Notes: generated by a model from the sequence alone, not told the origin. A stretch of 64,000 nucleotides of DNA from Pandoraea pulmonicola (GCF_000815105.2 NZ_CP010310.2:2418001-2482000); one strand, 5' to 3'. Shown: positions 27,404 through 36,438, numbered from the stretch's first letter. Translations and numbers: made by a program.

Positions 27404-27448
27404 CGCCAACGAAAACGGCACCCGATTCAGGTGCCGTTTTCGTTGGCG
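27404..27448. terminator. Bidirectional terminator between the PilZ gene and xthA
   Basis: A near-perfect 19-bp inverted repeat (starting CGCCAACGAAAACGGCACC) with a 7-nt loop. The AAAA/TTTT blocks lie inside the stem. It sits between two convergent genes. Confidence 0.75.
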
Positions 27449-27488
27449 TCATGGGCGATACCGACGCAACTGCCGCTGGCTGTGCGAA

Positions 27489-28268
27489 TCAGTCCTTGAA
27501 CGTTGCGACGACCGGCGCGTGATCGGAGGGTTGTTCCCACGTGCGCGGCACGCGATCGATTTCGCATGCCGTGCATCGTTCGGCCAGCGCTGACGACACG
27601 AGGATGTGATCGATGCGAAGTCCCGCATTGCGGCGGAACGCCCCCATCCGATAGTCCCACCAACTGAAGGTCTTCTCGGGCTGGTCGAACATGCGGAACG
27701 TGTCGCGCAGCCCGAGTCCCTGCAGACGGGCGAACGCCTGGCGTTCCTGCGGCGAGACCAGGTTCTCGCCTTCCCATTTCGCCGGATCGTGGACATCACG
27801 ATCTTCGGGGGCGATGTTGTAGTCGCCGAGCAGCGCGAGTTGCGGGTGGCGCTCCATTTCGTCGGAGATCCAGTGGGTGAGGGCGTCGAGCCAGTTCAGC
27901 TTGTACGCGAACTTTTCGGAGCCGACGGCCTGTCCGTTCGGAAAGTACCCGCATACCACGCGCACGCCGCCGATGGTGGCGGCGATCAGACGGCGCTGTT
28001 CGTCGACGAAGTTCGGCAGGTTCTTCACGAGGTCCGTGGCCTCGCCGACCTTGGCGTGATTGATCAGCAGTGCAACGCCGTTGTACGTCTTCTGCCCGGT
28101 GAAATGCGACGTGTAACCGAGTGCGGCGAGTTCCGTGAGCGGAAAGCTCTCGTCGGTGAGCTTGAGCTCCTGAAGACACAGAACGTCGACCGGGTTGCTG
28201 CGCAGCCAGTCCTGCACGTGAGCGAGGCGAACTTTGAGCGAGTTGACGTTCCAGGTGGCGAGTTGCAT
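27489..28268 (-). CDS. xthA: Exodeoxyribonuclease III
   Basis: AP endonuclease and 3-prime exonuclease of base-excision repair. 259 residues. Landmarks are ATWNVNSLK (metal-ligand Asn), CLQELK (metal-ligand Glu), GDYNIAPEDRDV (catalytic Asp-Asn) and PSDHAPVV (catalytic Asp-His). AGGACATT precedes the ATG. Convergent with the PilZ gene; monocistronic. Confidence 0.95.
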   Translation of the reverse strand: MQLATWNVNSLKVRLAHVQDWLRSNPVDVLCLQELKLTDESFPLTELAALGYTSHFTGQKTYNGVALLINHAKVGEATDLVKNLPNFVDEQRRLIAATIGGVRVVCGYFPNGQAVGSEKFAYKLNWLDALTHWISDEMERHPQLALLGDYNIAPEDRDVHDPAKWEGENLVSPQERQAFARLQGLGLRDTFRMFDQPEKTFSWWDYRMGAFRRNAGLRIDHILVSSALAERCTACEIDRVPRTWEQPSDHAPVVATFKD

Positions 28269-28545
28269 AAAATTCCAATGTCCTTTCTGGATAAGGGTTT
28301 GCGGGGTTTTTCCTTCGCTTTGGCTCCTCTGGCTACCCGTGTGGCTACCGATCGAGGGCGTCGTGGAAACCGACCCAATGTGGCACGCATCGTATCGCAG
28401 AACGCGTCAGACCGCTGCTATCCGACACGCCTCGCAACGCCGAGCGATGCGCGCCGGGACGGTCTTGCTGGCGTCGATCGCATGGGGCGCAACGATTGTA
28501 GGCGAGTATCCGGCGTGTCGCGATTGGCGGGTCGGCACCTTGAAT

Positions 28546-28791
28546 CTATTCCGATCTTGCTGGCGTGGCGTCGCGCCGATGGCTGTCATAGGTTCGGTTC
28601 GCGTCGGCCTGGCATCGGCTGCGCGCGTCAAAGGGCTGCTGGTCGCAAAGGCTTCTGTGCCACGCCTGTCCCGTGGCGTACGTCTGTTGAGGCGAGCAGC
28701 CGCCAAGGCCGGCGAGGACCGAGAGGACGATGGCGGCGAAACCTGCAGGCCGTCCCATGCGGCGGCGAATCGGAACGGCGTTGCGCATCAT
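28546..28791 (-). CDS. Small lipoprotein (81 aa)
   Basis: The ATG overlaps the stop of the preceding HTH gene (ATGA). After a basic start (RNAVPIRRRMGR) comes a hydrophobic stretch ending LAGLGGC, a good lipobox. The mature part (SPQQTYATGQAWHRSLCDQ) has two Cys spaced 13 apart (CDQQPFDARSRC), which may form a disulfide. Short lipoproteins with this YATGQAW/C...RC pattern occur across Burkholderiales; their role is unknown. Confidence 0.65.
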   Translation of the reverse strand: MMRNAVPIRRRMGRPAGFAAIVLSVLAGLGGCSPQQTYATGQAWHRSLCDQQPFDARSRCQADANRTYDSHRRDATPARSE

Positions 28792-29018
28792 GTGTCGGCG
28801 TCTTCCGTGTCGGATGTTAATTCGTAGCGCAGCAGATCGCCGGGCTGGCATTGCAGATACGTGCAGATCCGCTCCAGCGTTTCAAACCGGATACCTTTGA
28901 CCTTCCCTTGCTTGAGCAGCGAGAGATTGGCTTCGGTGATGCCGACGAACTCTGCGAGCTCCTTTGACTTGACGTTGCGCTCGGCGAGCATCACGCCGAG
29001 CGTCACTCGTATTGGCAT
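28788..29018 (-). CDS. XRE-family HTH regulator (YozG-like)
   Basis: 76 residues, almost entirely one Cro/CI-type helix-turn-helix (LAEFVGITEANLSLLKQGK, then IRFETLERICTYLQCQPGDLL). This short form without effector domain is usually encoded next to a DUF2975 membrane protein, as here: the DUF2975 gene ends 10 bases upstream. It probably autoregulates the cluster. Confidence 0.85.
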   Translation of the reverse strand: MPIRVTLGVMLAERNVKSKELAEFVGITEANLSLLKQGKVKGIRFETLERICTYLQCQPGDLLRYELTSDTEDADT

Positions 29019-29028
29019 TGCGATTTCC

Positions 29029-29610
29029 TCAGACGAACTGCCGATGCTCGTCGGCGATTTCGGTCGCTTCGACGAGTACCCACGCGATGACGACGACGAC
29101 GCCCGAGAACAGCAGTTGCAGCAAGGTATCCGATCCCAGATTCACACCGATGCTCCACGCCCGCTCGGGGCTCAACGCGCTTAGCAGCACGCTGAGCGCC
29201 ACGCCGGCGACCGGCTGCAAGATGGCCGACACCGCCATGGCGATGGCAAAGGTCCGCAGCCCGCGCGCGGCCGCCGACGTGAGCGCTTCGTCCCGCGCGA
29301 ACAGCAGGAAGCATCGACGCGCAGCCAGCAAGCCGTAGATCAACGCGGCAAGCGGCACCATCGAAATGGCAAATCCACCAAAGCGGGCGAGCGCATCGAT
29401 CGATGCGGGCGGCGCAATGTTCAGGCCCGCCTGCCGGAAGATGCCGGTGGCGGGGGGGCGGCTCCAGTAGTGGAGCGTTGCCAGGGCAAGCAGGACGGGA
29501 ACGGCGAGACAGGCCCACGACATCAGCTTGCTCAGGCGATGGAGGCGGGCGACTCGCTGCGAGTGTTCCGGCGGATTCGAGGAAGGGGGTGGACGAAGTG
29601 AGCGGTTCAT
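29029..29610 (-). CDS. DUF2975 membrane protein
   Basis: 193 residues. The N-terminus is polar and Pro-rich, then four hydrophobic segments follow (about residues 30-50, 75-100, 115-140 and 155-180), as in DUF2975. It is the first gene of a three-gene unit with the HTH regulator and the small lipoprotein. The start MNRSLRPPPS is chosen because the longer frame reads through an AT-rich non-coding stretch. Function unknown; the HTH partner suggests a membrane-linked regulatory pair. Confidence 0.8.
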   Translation of the reverse strand: MNRSLRPPPSSNPPEHSQRVARLHRLSKLMSWACLAVPVLLALATLHYWSRPPATGIFRQAGLNIAPPASIDALARFGGFAISMVPLAALIYGLLAARRCFLLFARDEALTSAAARGLRTFAIAMAVSAILQPVAGVALSVLLSALSPERAWSIGVNLGSDTLLQLLFSGVVVVIAWVLVEATEIADEHRQFV

Positions 29611-29786
29611 GATCGTGAGAGAACGCATGACGTGGTTGTGATGAAAATTATTGTTGCACGATAATTTATTTCTGTTAATCGAAATTTTCGTGGCGTTCGA
29701 GAACAGGGCTGCGGCGGGCATGCGCGTGCGCATCCGCCCGTCCGTTTGCGGCGGGCCGCTCGGGCAAATGAATTCGACACCCAATG

Positions 29787-29814
29787 AAAAAACCCGGGCC
29801 AACCGGCGCCCGGG
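29787..29814 (-). terminator. Rho-independent terminator downstream of ribE
   Basis: A 7-bp GC stem (CCCGGGC / GCCCGGG) with an 8-nt loop is followed by TTTTTT on the minus strand, about 85 bases past the riboflavin synthase stop. Confidence 0.8.
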
Positions 29815-29900
29815 CTTGCTTGTGATGTTCGATGCGATGAAACGCTAATGACCTCTCTCGGCAGCAGGCCCAAGCCTGCGCTGCATCGTACAGCGCCAGC

Positions 29901-30650
29901 TCAGACTTTCCTGGCCGGCGTTGCCGCGGCGCCGGCCTTCTCGTCGCTCGTCGGCAACCGCGGCACGGCGACGAAGTCGTCGAACGAAAGGCCTTTCTCC
30001 TTGAGCAGCGCTTCGAGCACCGGCTGCAGACGGCCCAGGCTTTCCTGCACGGCTTCGCGCACCGTGTCGACAACAACCTGTGTGCTGCGTTCGATTTCGA
30101 TGTTGACGCGGGCGCCCGCCGCCTTGTCCTCGAAAGTCGTCATGCGGCGCGTTTCCGGAATCAGCCATACCTCGAACCAGCCTTCCTGACGGTTGACTTC
30201 GGAAACGGTGAGGCTCGCGCCATTGATCGCGATGTATCCCTTGGCGAACACGTATTTGCGGAATGCCTCGGGAATCGCGATGCGCAGCAAACGATTCGTG
30301 TCGGACGTGCGAACGCTCAGGATCTCGGTCGAGAAATCGATATGGCCCGAGAGCGGATGGCCGCCAATCTCGGCGCCGTCCTTCGCGGCCCGCTCGACGT
30401 TGACCTTCGCTCCCACGCCGAAACTGCCGAGCGTGGTCACGTTCAGGCTCTGGAGGATGACGTCGAACGACGCCGCCGTGGGCGAGATCAACTGTGTGAC
30501 CGTGAGGCACACGCCGTCGACCGAGACGCTGGCGCCGAGCGTGAGGTCGTCGCAGAAACCTTCGAGAAAGGCCAGCTCCAGGGTGCGCATGCCGTCGCGA
30601 TCTTCGATGGACGACAGCGTGGCGGTGCCTTGAACAATTCCAGTGAACAT
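29901..30650 (-). CDS. ribE: Riboflavin synthase, alpha chain
   Basis: Converts two 6,7-dimethyl-8-ribityllumazine molecules into riboflavin plus the pyrimidine donor. The start MFTGIVQGTA is the family N-terminus. Two lumazine-binding repeats are visible (SVDGVCLTV and IGGHPLSGHID in the first and at the junction; INGASLTV in the second). At 249 residues it is about 40 longer than usual; the excess is a C-terminal helix-forming tail (LQPVLEALLKEKGLSFDDF and a charged end). No other rib genes or FMN riboswitch are nearby. Confidence 0.92.
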   Translation of the reverse strand: MFTGIVQGTATLSSIEDRDGMRTLELAFLEGFCDDLTLGASVSVDGVCLTVTQLISPTAASFDVILQSLNVTTLGSFGVGAKVNVERAAKDGAEIGGHPLSGHIDFSTEILSVRTSDTNRLLRIAIPEAFRKYVFAKGYIAINGASLTVSEVNRQEGWFEVWLIPETRRMTTFEDKAAGARVNIEIERSTQVVVDTVREAVQESLGRLQPVLEALLKEKGLSFDDFVAVPRLPTSDEKAGAAATPARKV

Positions 30651-30781
30651 GGTGGTGTCGGTAAGGTGGGTCTGCAGAGTCTGCGGAGACCGGGTTGCCA
30701 TACCGCAGCATTCTACTGCCTTGTGGCGATATGCCGCTCGTCGCGCGACGTGCTACGATGCCGCCTTTTCACGAGATCGAC

Positions 30782-31036
30782 ATGGGTTTCGAGGGCTGCC
30801 TGCTGGCGGACGATTTCTACTATTGGGCGGAAACGGCGCCCGCGCCGGACGGGCAATTCCATGGTGTCGTGCACTTCACCGGTTGGCGCGACGTGGACGA
30901 CGTGATCGAAACGCTCGATCCGCCGCTCACGCATGTCACGCCCGAGGCGTTTCGCTGGGCGGCCGATGCATTGGAAGCCGCTCACACCCTGGCCCGCACC
31001 TTGGCGGCCGACGGCAGCCTCGGCATCGATCTCTGA
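30782..31036 (+). CDS. Hypothetical protein (84 aa)
   Basis: An acidic soluble protein: MGFEGCLLADDFYYWAETAP, then a predicted helix rich in Ala (FRWAADALEAAHTLARTLA). The start at 30782 has a weak GAG upstream; an ATG at 30758 is an alternative. Divergent from ribE and followed closely by the 75-aa gene. No family recognised. Confidence 0.55.
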   Translation: MGFEGCLLADDFYYWAETAPAPDGQFHGVVHFTGWRDVDDVIETLDPPLTHVTPEAFRWAADALEAAHTLARTLAADGSLGIDL

Positions 31037-31088
31037 ACGCGGGAACTTTACACGGCGCGCCCGACGGGCAGCCACCATGGAAGGCATC

Positions 31089-31316
31089 ATGACCCAGACG
31101 AAATTTGAACTCCAGAAGCGCCGCGGCCTGAAGATCGACGCCGGCGTGCGTCGCGGCCCGCCCATGGGCAAACAGGTCGGCGCGCAAGGCAAGCGCGGCG
31201 CCAGCGGAAGCAAGCTGCTTGGCGCATTGCTCGGCAATCCGGCCGACGAGCCAGCGAAGCCGGAAGACGCCGGCCAAGGCGCGGCGGCGGACAAGCAAGA
31301 CGGCAAGCAAGGCTAA
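31089..31316 (+). CDS. Small basic protein (75 aa)
   Basis: MTQTKFELQKRRGLKIDAGV with GGAAGG just upstream. Lys/Arg/Gly-rich, then an Ala/Asp/Gln tail; probably largely disordered, with a short hydrophobic patch (SKLLGALLG). It lies 52 bases after the 84-aa gene and may share its transcript. Function unknown. Confidence 0.5.
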   Translation: MTQTKFELQKRRGLKIDAGVRRGPPMGKQVGAQGKRGASGSKLLGALLGNPADEPAKPEDAGQGAAADKQDGKQG

Positions 31317-31364
31317 GCGCCTTTTTCGCGAACCATCCCGTACTCGCGCAGCGCGCCACCCCAC

Positions 31365-32447
31365 TCAGGGGACGATGGCGAGGAACAGGAACGTTGCGAA
31401 CAGCACCAGGTGGACGGCGCCTTGCAGCACCGTGGTGCGCCCGGTGCCCAGCGTGATCACCCCCACGATCAGCGTGACCGCCAGCAGCACCATCTCCTTC
31501 GGCGCCAGGCCGAGTTCGATTTGCTGGTCGAGCAACAGCGACACGGCGGCCACCGTCGGAATCGTCAAGCCGATACTCGCCAGCGCTGAGCCGAGCGCCA
31601 GATTCAGACTCGTCTGAAGCTTGTTGGCGCGCGCCGCGCGCAGCGCCGCGAGCCCTTCCGGCAGCAACACCAGCGCGGCAATCACGATCCCCACCACGGC
31701 TTTCGGCGCACCCGCCTCGGCGACGGCGCTCTCCACCGCGGGCGAGAGCTTTTTCGCGAGGCCGACGACGGCCAGCAGCGCGACGATCAGCAGCCCAAGG
31801 CTCAACACCGCCGTGCGGCGCGAAGGCGGCGGGACATGCACCTCCTCGCCCGCCGCCTTCGCAAGAAAGTAGTCGCGGTGGCTCACCGTCTGCACGAATA
31901 CGAACACCATGTACAGCACGAGCGAAATCATACCCTCGAAGGCCAGTTGCGAGGCCGTGAGACCCGGGCCGAGCACCGAGCTCGTGTAGTTCGGCAGCAC
32001 CAGCGTGAGGACCGACAACGCACACAGCACGGCGAGCGCGGCACTGGCGCCTTCGACCGTGAAACCCTGTGTGTGATGCCGCACGCCGCCGAAGAGCAGG
32101 CACAGGCCGACGATGCCCGTCGAGACGATCATGATGGCCGCGAAGACCGTGTCGCGCGCCAGCCCGGCCTTGTCGGGCCCCCCCGAGAGCATGACCGATA
32201 CGATCAGCGCCACTTCGATAATGGTCACGGCCACGGCCAGCACGAGCGTGCCGAACGGCTCCCCGACCTTGTGCGCGACGGTTTCCGCATGGTGCACGGC
32301 GGAGAACACGGCGCCGGCGAGTGCGGCGGCACACAGCGCGAGGGCCGCACCGTATGGCAGGAGCCCGGCGATGCCGAGCACGATGAGCGCCACGATCGGC
32401 ATGTACATGGTCCAGTGGCCCAGCTTGGCGGTCTTTGAGGAGGACAT
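31365..32447 (-). CDS. Calcium/sodium:proton antiporter, ChaA family
   Basis: 360 residues with about eleven hydrophobic segments. The family acidic motif occurs twice, in GTLVLAVAVTIIEVALI and in AALVLLPEGLAALRAA, where Glu in alpha-helical repeats binds the cation. The N-terminus MSSSKTAKLGHWTM is cytoplasmic. GGAG lies upstream of the ATG. It should exchange Ca2+ or Na+/K+ for protons across the inner membrane. Monocistronic; convergent with the 75-aa gene. Confidence 0.85.
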   Translation of the reverse strand: MSSSKTAKLGHWTMYMPIVALIVLGIAGLLPYGAALALCAAALAGAVFSAVHHAETVAHKVGEPFGTLVLAVAVTIIEVALIVSVMLSGGPDKAGLARDTVFAAIMIVSTGIVGLCLLFGGVRHHTQGFTVEGASAALAVLCALSVLTLVLPNYTSSVLGPGLTASQLAFEGMISLVLYMVFVFVQTVSHRDYFLAKAAGEEVHVPPPSRRTAVLSLGLLIVALLAVVGLAKKLSPAVESAVAEAGAPKAVVGIVIAALVLLPEGLAALRAARANKLQTSLNLALGSALASIGLTIPTVAAVSLLLDQQIELGLAPKEMVLLAVTLIVGVITLGTGRTTVLQGAVHLVLFATFLFLAIVP

Positions 32448-32861
32448 CGTCGGAGACTCCAGAATCGGGAAAGGGCGTACGGCTCGCGACACGAGGAGCT
32501 GTGCGGTACGGCTGAAAAGGGGTACGGCGGGAACGTTGCCCCGGTGAGAACGCCGGAGCGGCGCGAATCATGGTCGCAGAAAAGCGGCACCCCGACAACA
32601 GAAAGGCGCGCTTTCGGACGCGTCTGTGCGCGCTGCCCGCATCGTCCGCTGCCTTCATGGACTCACGACTCGATATGTCCCCAACATTTGACTCCGAGTG
32701 CGGACGCCTTCAGAAATTCCATGGAGTGAACGCCGATAACCTCCGAAGGTGTGGCGTTGACAGCCTATGAGTGAAACGCGTAAGGTTCGTTTATTGGTCT
32801 TACCATTGAACGACGCCCTTTAGGTCGCGTTGTTTTCCACCCCCCGTCTCGCTTTGGTGCC
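32448..32861. other. Intergenic stretch of about 410 bases
   Basis: Divergent upstream region of the antiporter gene and the FadR-type regulator gene. GC is lower in its right half, where the candidate operator lies. No coding frame supported. Confidence 0.4.
32795..32805 (+). promoter_or_regulatory. Candidate FadR-subfamily operator
   Basis: TGGTCTTACCA fits TNGT-N3-ACNA, the half-site palindrome bound by FadR-subfamily GntR regulators. It sits 57 bases upstream of such a regulator gene, in the lowest-GC part of the gap, so autoregulation and control of the downstream operon are plausible. Confidence 0.6.
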
Positions 32862-33584
32862 ATGTCCTTCGAACCCATCGTGCAGGTTTCCGTCTCCGAG
32901 CAGGTCGCGCAGCGTCTGCTCACGATGATTCGTACCGGGCTGCTCAAGCCGGGTCAGCAGTTGCTGCCGGAGCGCGATCTCGCGAGCATGCTCGGCGTTG
33001 GTCGTCCGGCGGTGCGCGAGGCGATCCGGGGGCTGGCGCTGCTCGGCCTACTGCGCATCCGGCAGGGGGAGGGCACGTTCGTCGGCTCGCTCGAAACGCG
33101 CGAACTGCTCGAGCCGCTCGAAATGGTCATCGAACTCAATGCGGGCACGCTCGAAGCCCTGTTCGACGCGCGTCTCGTGATCGAGCCCGGCGTGACGGCG
33201 CTGGCGGCGACCCGCTTGAGCGAGGCGGACATTGCGCGCCTGCGTTCCCTCGTCGACGACGAGCAGGCATTGCTTGGCGATCCGGACACGTTTGCCACCG
33301 TCGACATGGCCTTTCACGAAACGATCGTCGACGCCTGCGAGAACCCGTTTCTGCAGAGCATCGCGAACAGTCTCTATCTGCTCGGCAAAAAGAGCCGCGG
33401 TGTGACGTCCCGCGTCGACGGCGTGCTCGAGCGCAGCCTGGAAGACCATCGCCGCATCGTGGCGGCGCTGGAGGCGCGCGACCCGGAACGCGCGGCGCAG
33501 GCCATGCATCGACACCTTTGCCGCGTGCGCGACGCCTATGCGGCATCGGCCGGTGCCGAGGCCGATCGCAATGCCGTGGCGTGA
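32862..33584 (+). CDS. GntR-family regulator, FadR subfamily (FCD domain)
   Basis: 240 residues. N-terminal wHTH at about 5-75 (LLPERDLASMLGVGRPAVREAIRGL is the recognition region). The C-terminal FCD helical domain has the metal-binding Asp/His set expected near DMAFHETIV (residues about 148-156) and further His near LEDHRRIV. It heads a co-directional run of three metabolic genes and probably represses them until a sugar-acid intermediate binds. Confidence 0.88.
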   Translation: MSFEPIVQVSVSEQVAQRLLTMIRTGLLKPGQQLLPERDLASMLGVGRPAVREAIRGLALLGLLRIRQGEGTFVGSLETRELLEPLEMVIELNAGTLEALFDARLVIEPGVTALAATRLSEADIARLRSLVDDEQALLGDPDTFATVDMAFHETIVDACENPFLQSIANSLYLLGKKSRGVTSRVDGVLERSLEDHRRIVAALEARDPERAAQAMHRHLCRVRDAYAASAGAEADRNAVA

Positions 33585-33645
33585 GACGCACGCAGGTGTC
33601 CATCCAGACATTCAGACACTCACACGGATCCGGGAGGAGACACGC

Positions 33646-34401
33646 ATGACTGGCCGGCTGGCAGGCAAGACCGCCGTCATTACTGCGGCGGCGCAGGGCA
33701 TCGGGCGCGCGAGCGCCGAAGCCTATCTGCGCGAAGGGGCGCGCGTCGTCGCGACCGACCTCAATGCGCGGACACTCGCGCAACTCGACGAGCATCCCAA
33801 TCTGCTGCGGCGTCCGCTCGACGTGACCGACGGGGCGGCCGTGATCGCGCTGGCCGACGAACTCGGCGCCGTCGACGTGCTGTTCAACTGTGCGGGGTTC
33901 GTGCATCACGGCTCGATTCTCGAGTGCGACGAAGCCGCCTGGGACTTTTCGTTCGATCTGAACGTGAAGAGCATGTATCGCGTTACACGCGCATTTCTTC
34001 CCGCCATGCTCGCGGCCGGAGGCGGCGCGATCATCAACATGTCGTCGGCGGCGTCCAGCGTGAAAGGTGTGGCCAATCGCTGCGCCTACGGCGCCAGCAA
34101 AGCAGCGGTGATTGGATTGACGAAATCCATCGCGGCCGACTTCGTGGCGCGGGGCATTCGCTGCAATGCGATTTGCCCGGGCACTGTGGAATCGCCGTCG
34201 CTGCGCGAGCGCATCGCCACGCAAGCCGATGCCGCGGGGAGCAGTCTGGCCGCCGTGCGCGAACAATTCGTCGCGCGTCAGCCGATGGGGCGCGTGGGAA
34301 CGCCCGGCGAAATTGCCGCGTTGGCCGTCTATCTGGGGTCGGACGAATCCGCCTTCACGACCGGCGCCATTCATGTGATCGATGGCGGCTGGTCCAACTG
34401 A
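33646..34401 (+). CDS. SDR-family dehydrogenase, probably 2-keto-3-deoxy-L-fuconate dehydrogenase-like
   Basis: 251 residues with GGGAGGAG before the ATG. Classical SDR: cofactor motif TAAAQGIGRA near residue 13, Asp in VVATDLN pointing to NAD, NCAG, catalytic Ser in SSAASS, and YGASK. The sequence style (LRRPLDVTDGAA, CNAICPGTVESPSL) is that of the DHRS6/2-keto-3-deoxy-fuconate 4-dehydrogenase group. With the FAH-family hydrolase next to it, this fits the last oxidative steps of non-phosphorylative L-fucose or L-rhamnose breakdown. The specific substrate is inferred. Confidence 0.8.
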   Translation: MTGRLAGKTAVITAAAQGIGRASAEAYLREGARVVATDLNARTLAQLDEHPNLLRRPLDVTDGAAVIALADELGAVDVLFNCAGFVHHGSILECDEAAWDFSFDLNVKSMYRVTRAFLPAMLAAGGGAIINMSSAASSVKGVANRCAYGASKAAVIGLTKSIAADFVARGIRCNAICPGTVESPSLRERIATQADAAGSSLAAVREQFVARQPMGRVGTPGEIAALAVYLGSDESAFTTGAIHVIDGGWSN

Positions 34402-34446
34402 CTCCGTCGCCGCGAACCGTTTTTTCGATTCACGAGGAGAACCGTT

Positions 34447-35307
34447 TTGAAACTGCTGCGTTACGGCCCGAAGGGCCAGGAAAAGCCGGGACTGCTGGAT
34501 GCCGCCGGTCAGGTGCGCGATCTGTCCAACGTACTCGTCGACATCACACCGGAGACACTAAGCCCGCAGGGGCTGGCGGCGCTCGGTGCGCTCGACGTGA
34601 ACGCACTGCCACGGGTGGCGTCGCCGGGACGTCTGGGCGTGCCGTTCTCGGGCCTGGGCAAGTTTCTCGCCGTCGGCCTGAACTACAGCGATCATGCTGC
34701 CGAGGCCGGCCTGGCCGTGCCCACGGAACCGGTGCTGTTCACCAAGTGGGAAAACTGCCTGACCGGCCCGAATGACCCGGTGGTGCTGCCCAAGGATTCC
34801 GTCAAAGGGGATTGGGAAGTGGAACTGGGTTTCGTCATCGGTACCACGGCTCGCTATGTGTCGCTCGATCGGGCGCTCGACCACGTCGCGGGCTATTGCA
34901 TCGTGAACGACGTGTCCGAGCGCGAATACCAGATCGAGCGTGGCGGCACCTGGGACAAGGGCAAGGGGTTCGATACGTTCGGTCCCGTGGGGCCGTGGCT
35001 CGTCACGACCGACGAGATCCGCGATCCGCAGAAGCTCGGCATGTGGCTCGACGTGAACGGAACGCGCCGTCAGACGGGCAACACGTCGACGATGATTTTC
35101 AGCGTCGCCTATCTTGTGCACTACCTGAGTCAGTTCACCACGCTCAAGCCGGGGGATCTTGTGACGACCGGCACGCCGCCGGGCGTGGGCATGGGCCACA
35201 AGCCGCCGGTCTTCCTCAAGCCGGGAGACGTCATGCGCCTCGGTATCGACGGTCTGGGCGAACAGACGCAGACCGTGCACGCCTACGACGCACGCTGGCT
35301 CGACTGA
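34447..35307 (+). CDS. FAH-family hydrolase, probably 2,4-diketo-3-deoxy-L-fuconate hydrolase-like
   Basis: 286 residues starting from TTG (MKLLRYGPKGQEKPG) with GAGGAG at good spacing. The FAH fold is clear: GLNYSDHAAE (catalytic His), then WEVELGFVIG with Glu metal ligands, ERGGTWDKGKGFDTFGP, and TGTPPGVGMG. Members with this exact N-terminus cleave diketo-deoxy sugar acids or are labelled ureidoglycolate lyase. The neighbours (two SDRs and a FadR regulator) favour the sugar-acid role. Confidence 0.82.
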   Translation: MKLLRYGPKGQEKPGLLDAAGQVRDLSNVLVDITPETLSPQGLAALGALDVNALPRVASPGRLGVPFSGLGKFLAVGLNYSDHAAEAGLAVPTEPVLFTKWENCLTGPNDPVVLPKDSVKGDWEVELGFVIGTTARYVSLDRALDHVAGYCIVNDVSEREYQIERGGTWDKGKGFDTFGPVGPWLVTTDEIRDPQKLGMWLDVNGTRRQTGNTSTMIFSVAYLVHYLSQFTTLKPGDLVTTGTPPGVGMGHKPPVFLKPGDVMRLGIDGLGEQTQTVHAYDARWLD

Positions 35308-35402
35308 CCGATTCTCTTCACATCCATCCTGTACGGTGACGACGATGCGGGGGCACGGTGCGCCGCCGCATCATTCATCGACAGCACAGGGAGCTACTCA
35401 CC

Positions 35403-36164
35403 ATGCAAGACCTGAAAGGCAAGTTCGTTCTGATCACTGGCGCGAGTACCGGCATTGGCGCGGCCGCGGCGAAAGCCTTCGCGGCGCAGGGAGCGAACGT
35501 CGCCATTCATTACAACCGCTCGGCGCGGCAGGCCGAAACGGTGGCCGAAGCCGTGCGCGCACATGGCGTGCAGGCGATGACGGTGGCTGCCGACGCCGCG
35601 GATTCGGACGCTGTGAATACCGCCGTCGCCCAGGTGCTCGACGGGTTCGGGCGCATCGACGTGTTGATCAACAATGCGGGTAGCCTCGTCAAACGCACGC
35701 CGTTTGCCGAGGTGACGGACGCATACTTCGACGAGGTGCTCAACGTCAATGCGCGTTCGGTCGTCGCGTTCTCGCGTGCGGTCGTACCGGCCATGCGCAA
35801 GCAGGGCGGCGGCGCGATCGTCAATGTCACGTCGATTGCCGCGCGTCATGGCGGCGGACCGGGGGCGCTGATCTACGCGGCGGCGAAGGGTTTCGTCAGC
35901 ACGCTCACGCGCGGCATGGCCAAGGAACTGATGCCGGACCGCATCCGTGTGAATGCCGTGTCGCCGGGCGTGATCATGACGCCGTTTCATGAGCAGTTCA
36001 GCACGCAGGCACAGATCGACGCGTTCCGTCAGAGCATTCCGATGGGGCGTCTGGGCGAGCCCGACGAATGTTCGGGCGCGTTCCTGTACCTTGCCTCGGA
36101 GACGCTTGCGAGCTATGTGACGGGCCAGATCATCGAGGTCAACGGCGGCCAGTTGATGGTCTGA
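35403..36164 (+). CDS. SDR-family oxidoreductase
   Basis: 253 residues. Motifs in order: TGASTGIG near residue 11, NNAG near 88-91, VNVTSIAARHG with catalytic Ser, YAAAK near 155, and a C-terminal GQIIEVNGGQLMV. The N-terminus with HYNRSAR after beta-2 suggests NADP use. It closes the regulator-SDR-FAH-SDR run and may oxidise the free sugar (L-fucose dehydrogenase-like) or a later intermediate. No dehydratase, lactonase or transporter gene completes the pathway here. Confidence 0.85.
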   Translation: MQDLKGKFVLITGASTGIGAAAAKAFAAQGANVAIHYNRSARQAETVAEAVRAHGVQAMTVAADAADSDAVNTAVAQVLDGFGRIDVLINNAGSLVKRTPFAEVTDAYFDEVLNVNARSVVAFSRAVVPAMRKQGGGAIVNVTSIAARHGGGPGALIYAAAKGFVSTLTRGMAKELMPDRIRVNAVSPGVIMTPFHEQFSTQAQIDAFRQSIPMGRLGEPDECSGAFLYLASETLASYVTGQIIEVNGGQLMV

Positions 36165-36438
36165 TTTGGCGGATGCGGCGGGGCTTCCGACGACTCGGCG
36201 GAGCTCGCGCATGCAAGGCGGCACGAGTTGCAGGCGCTGCATAAGTGGCAGGCGGCATGGGCTGATGCCGCAAAACCCCCGGAAAATTCCGTGTACCCAG
36301 TGCCTGGTGACTGAAAGTCGTGCCACACGCACGCACACGGGCTTCGCTTCATACGCGAATACTGGCACACTTGCCTCATTCGTCTGCATGGCGCCGCATC
36401 GATGCGCGGCGTGAGCGGATGCAACCATCGAGGGGCAA

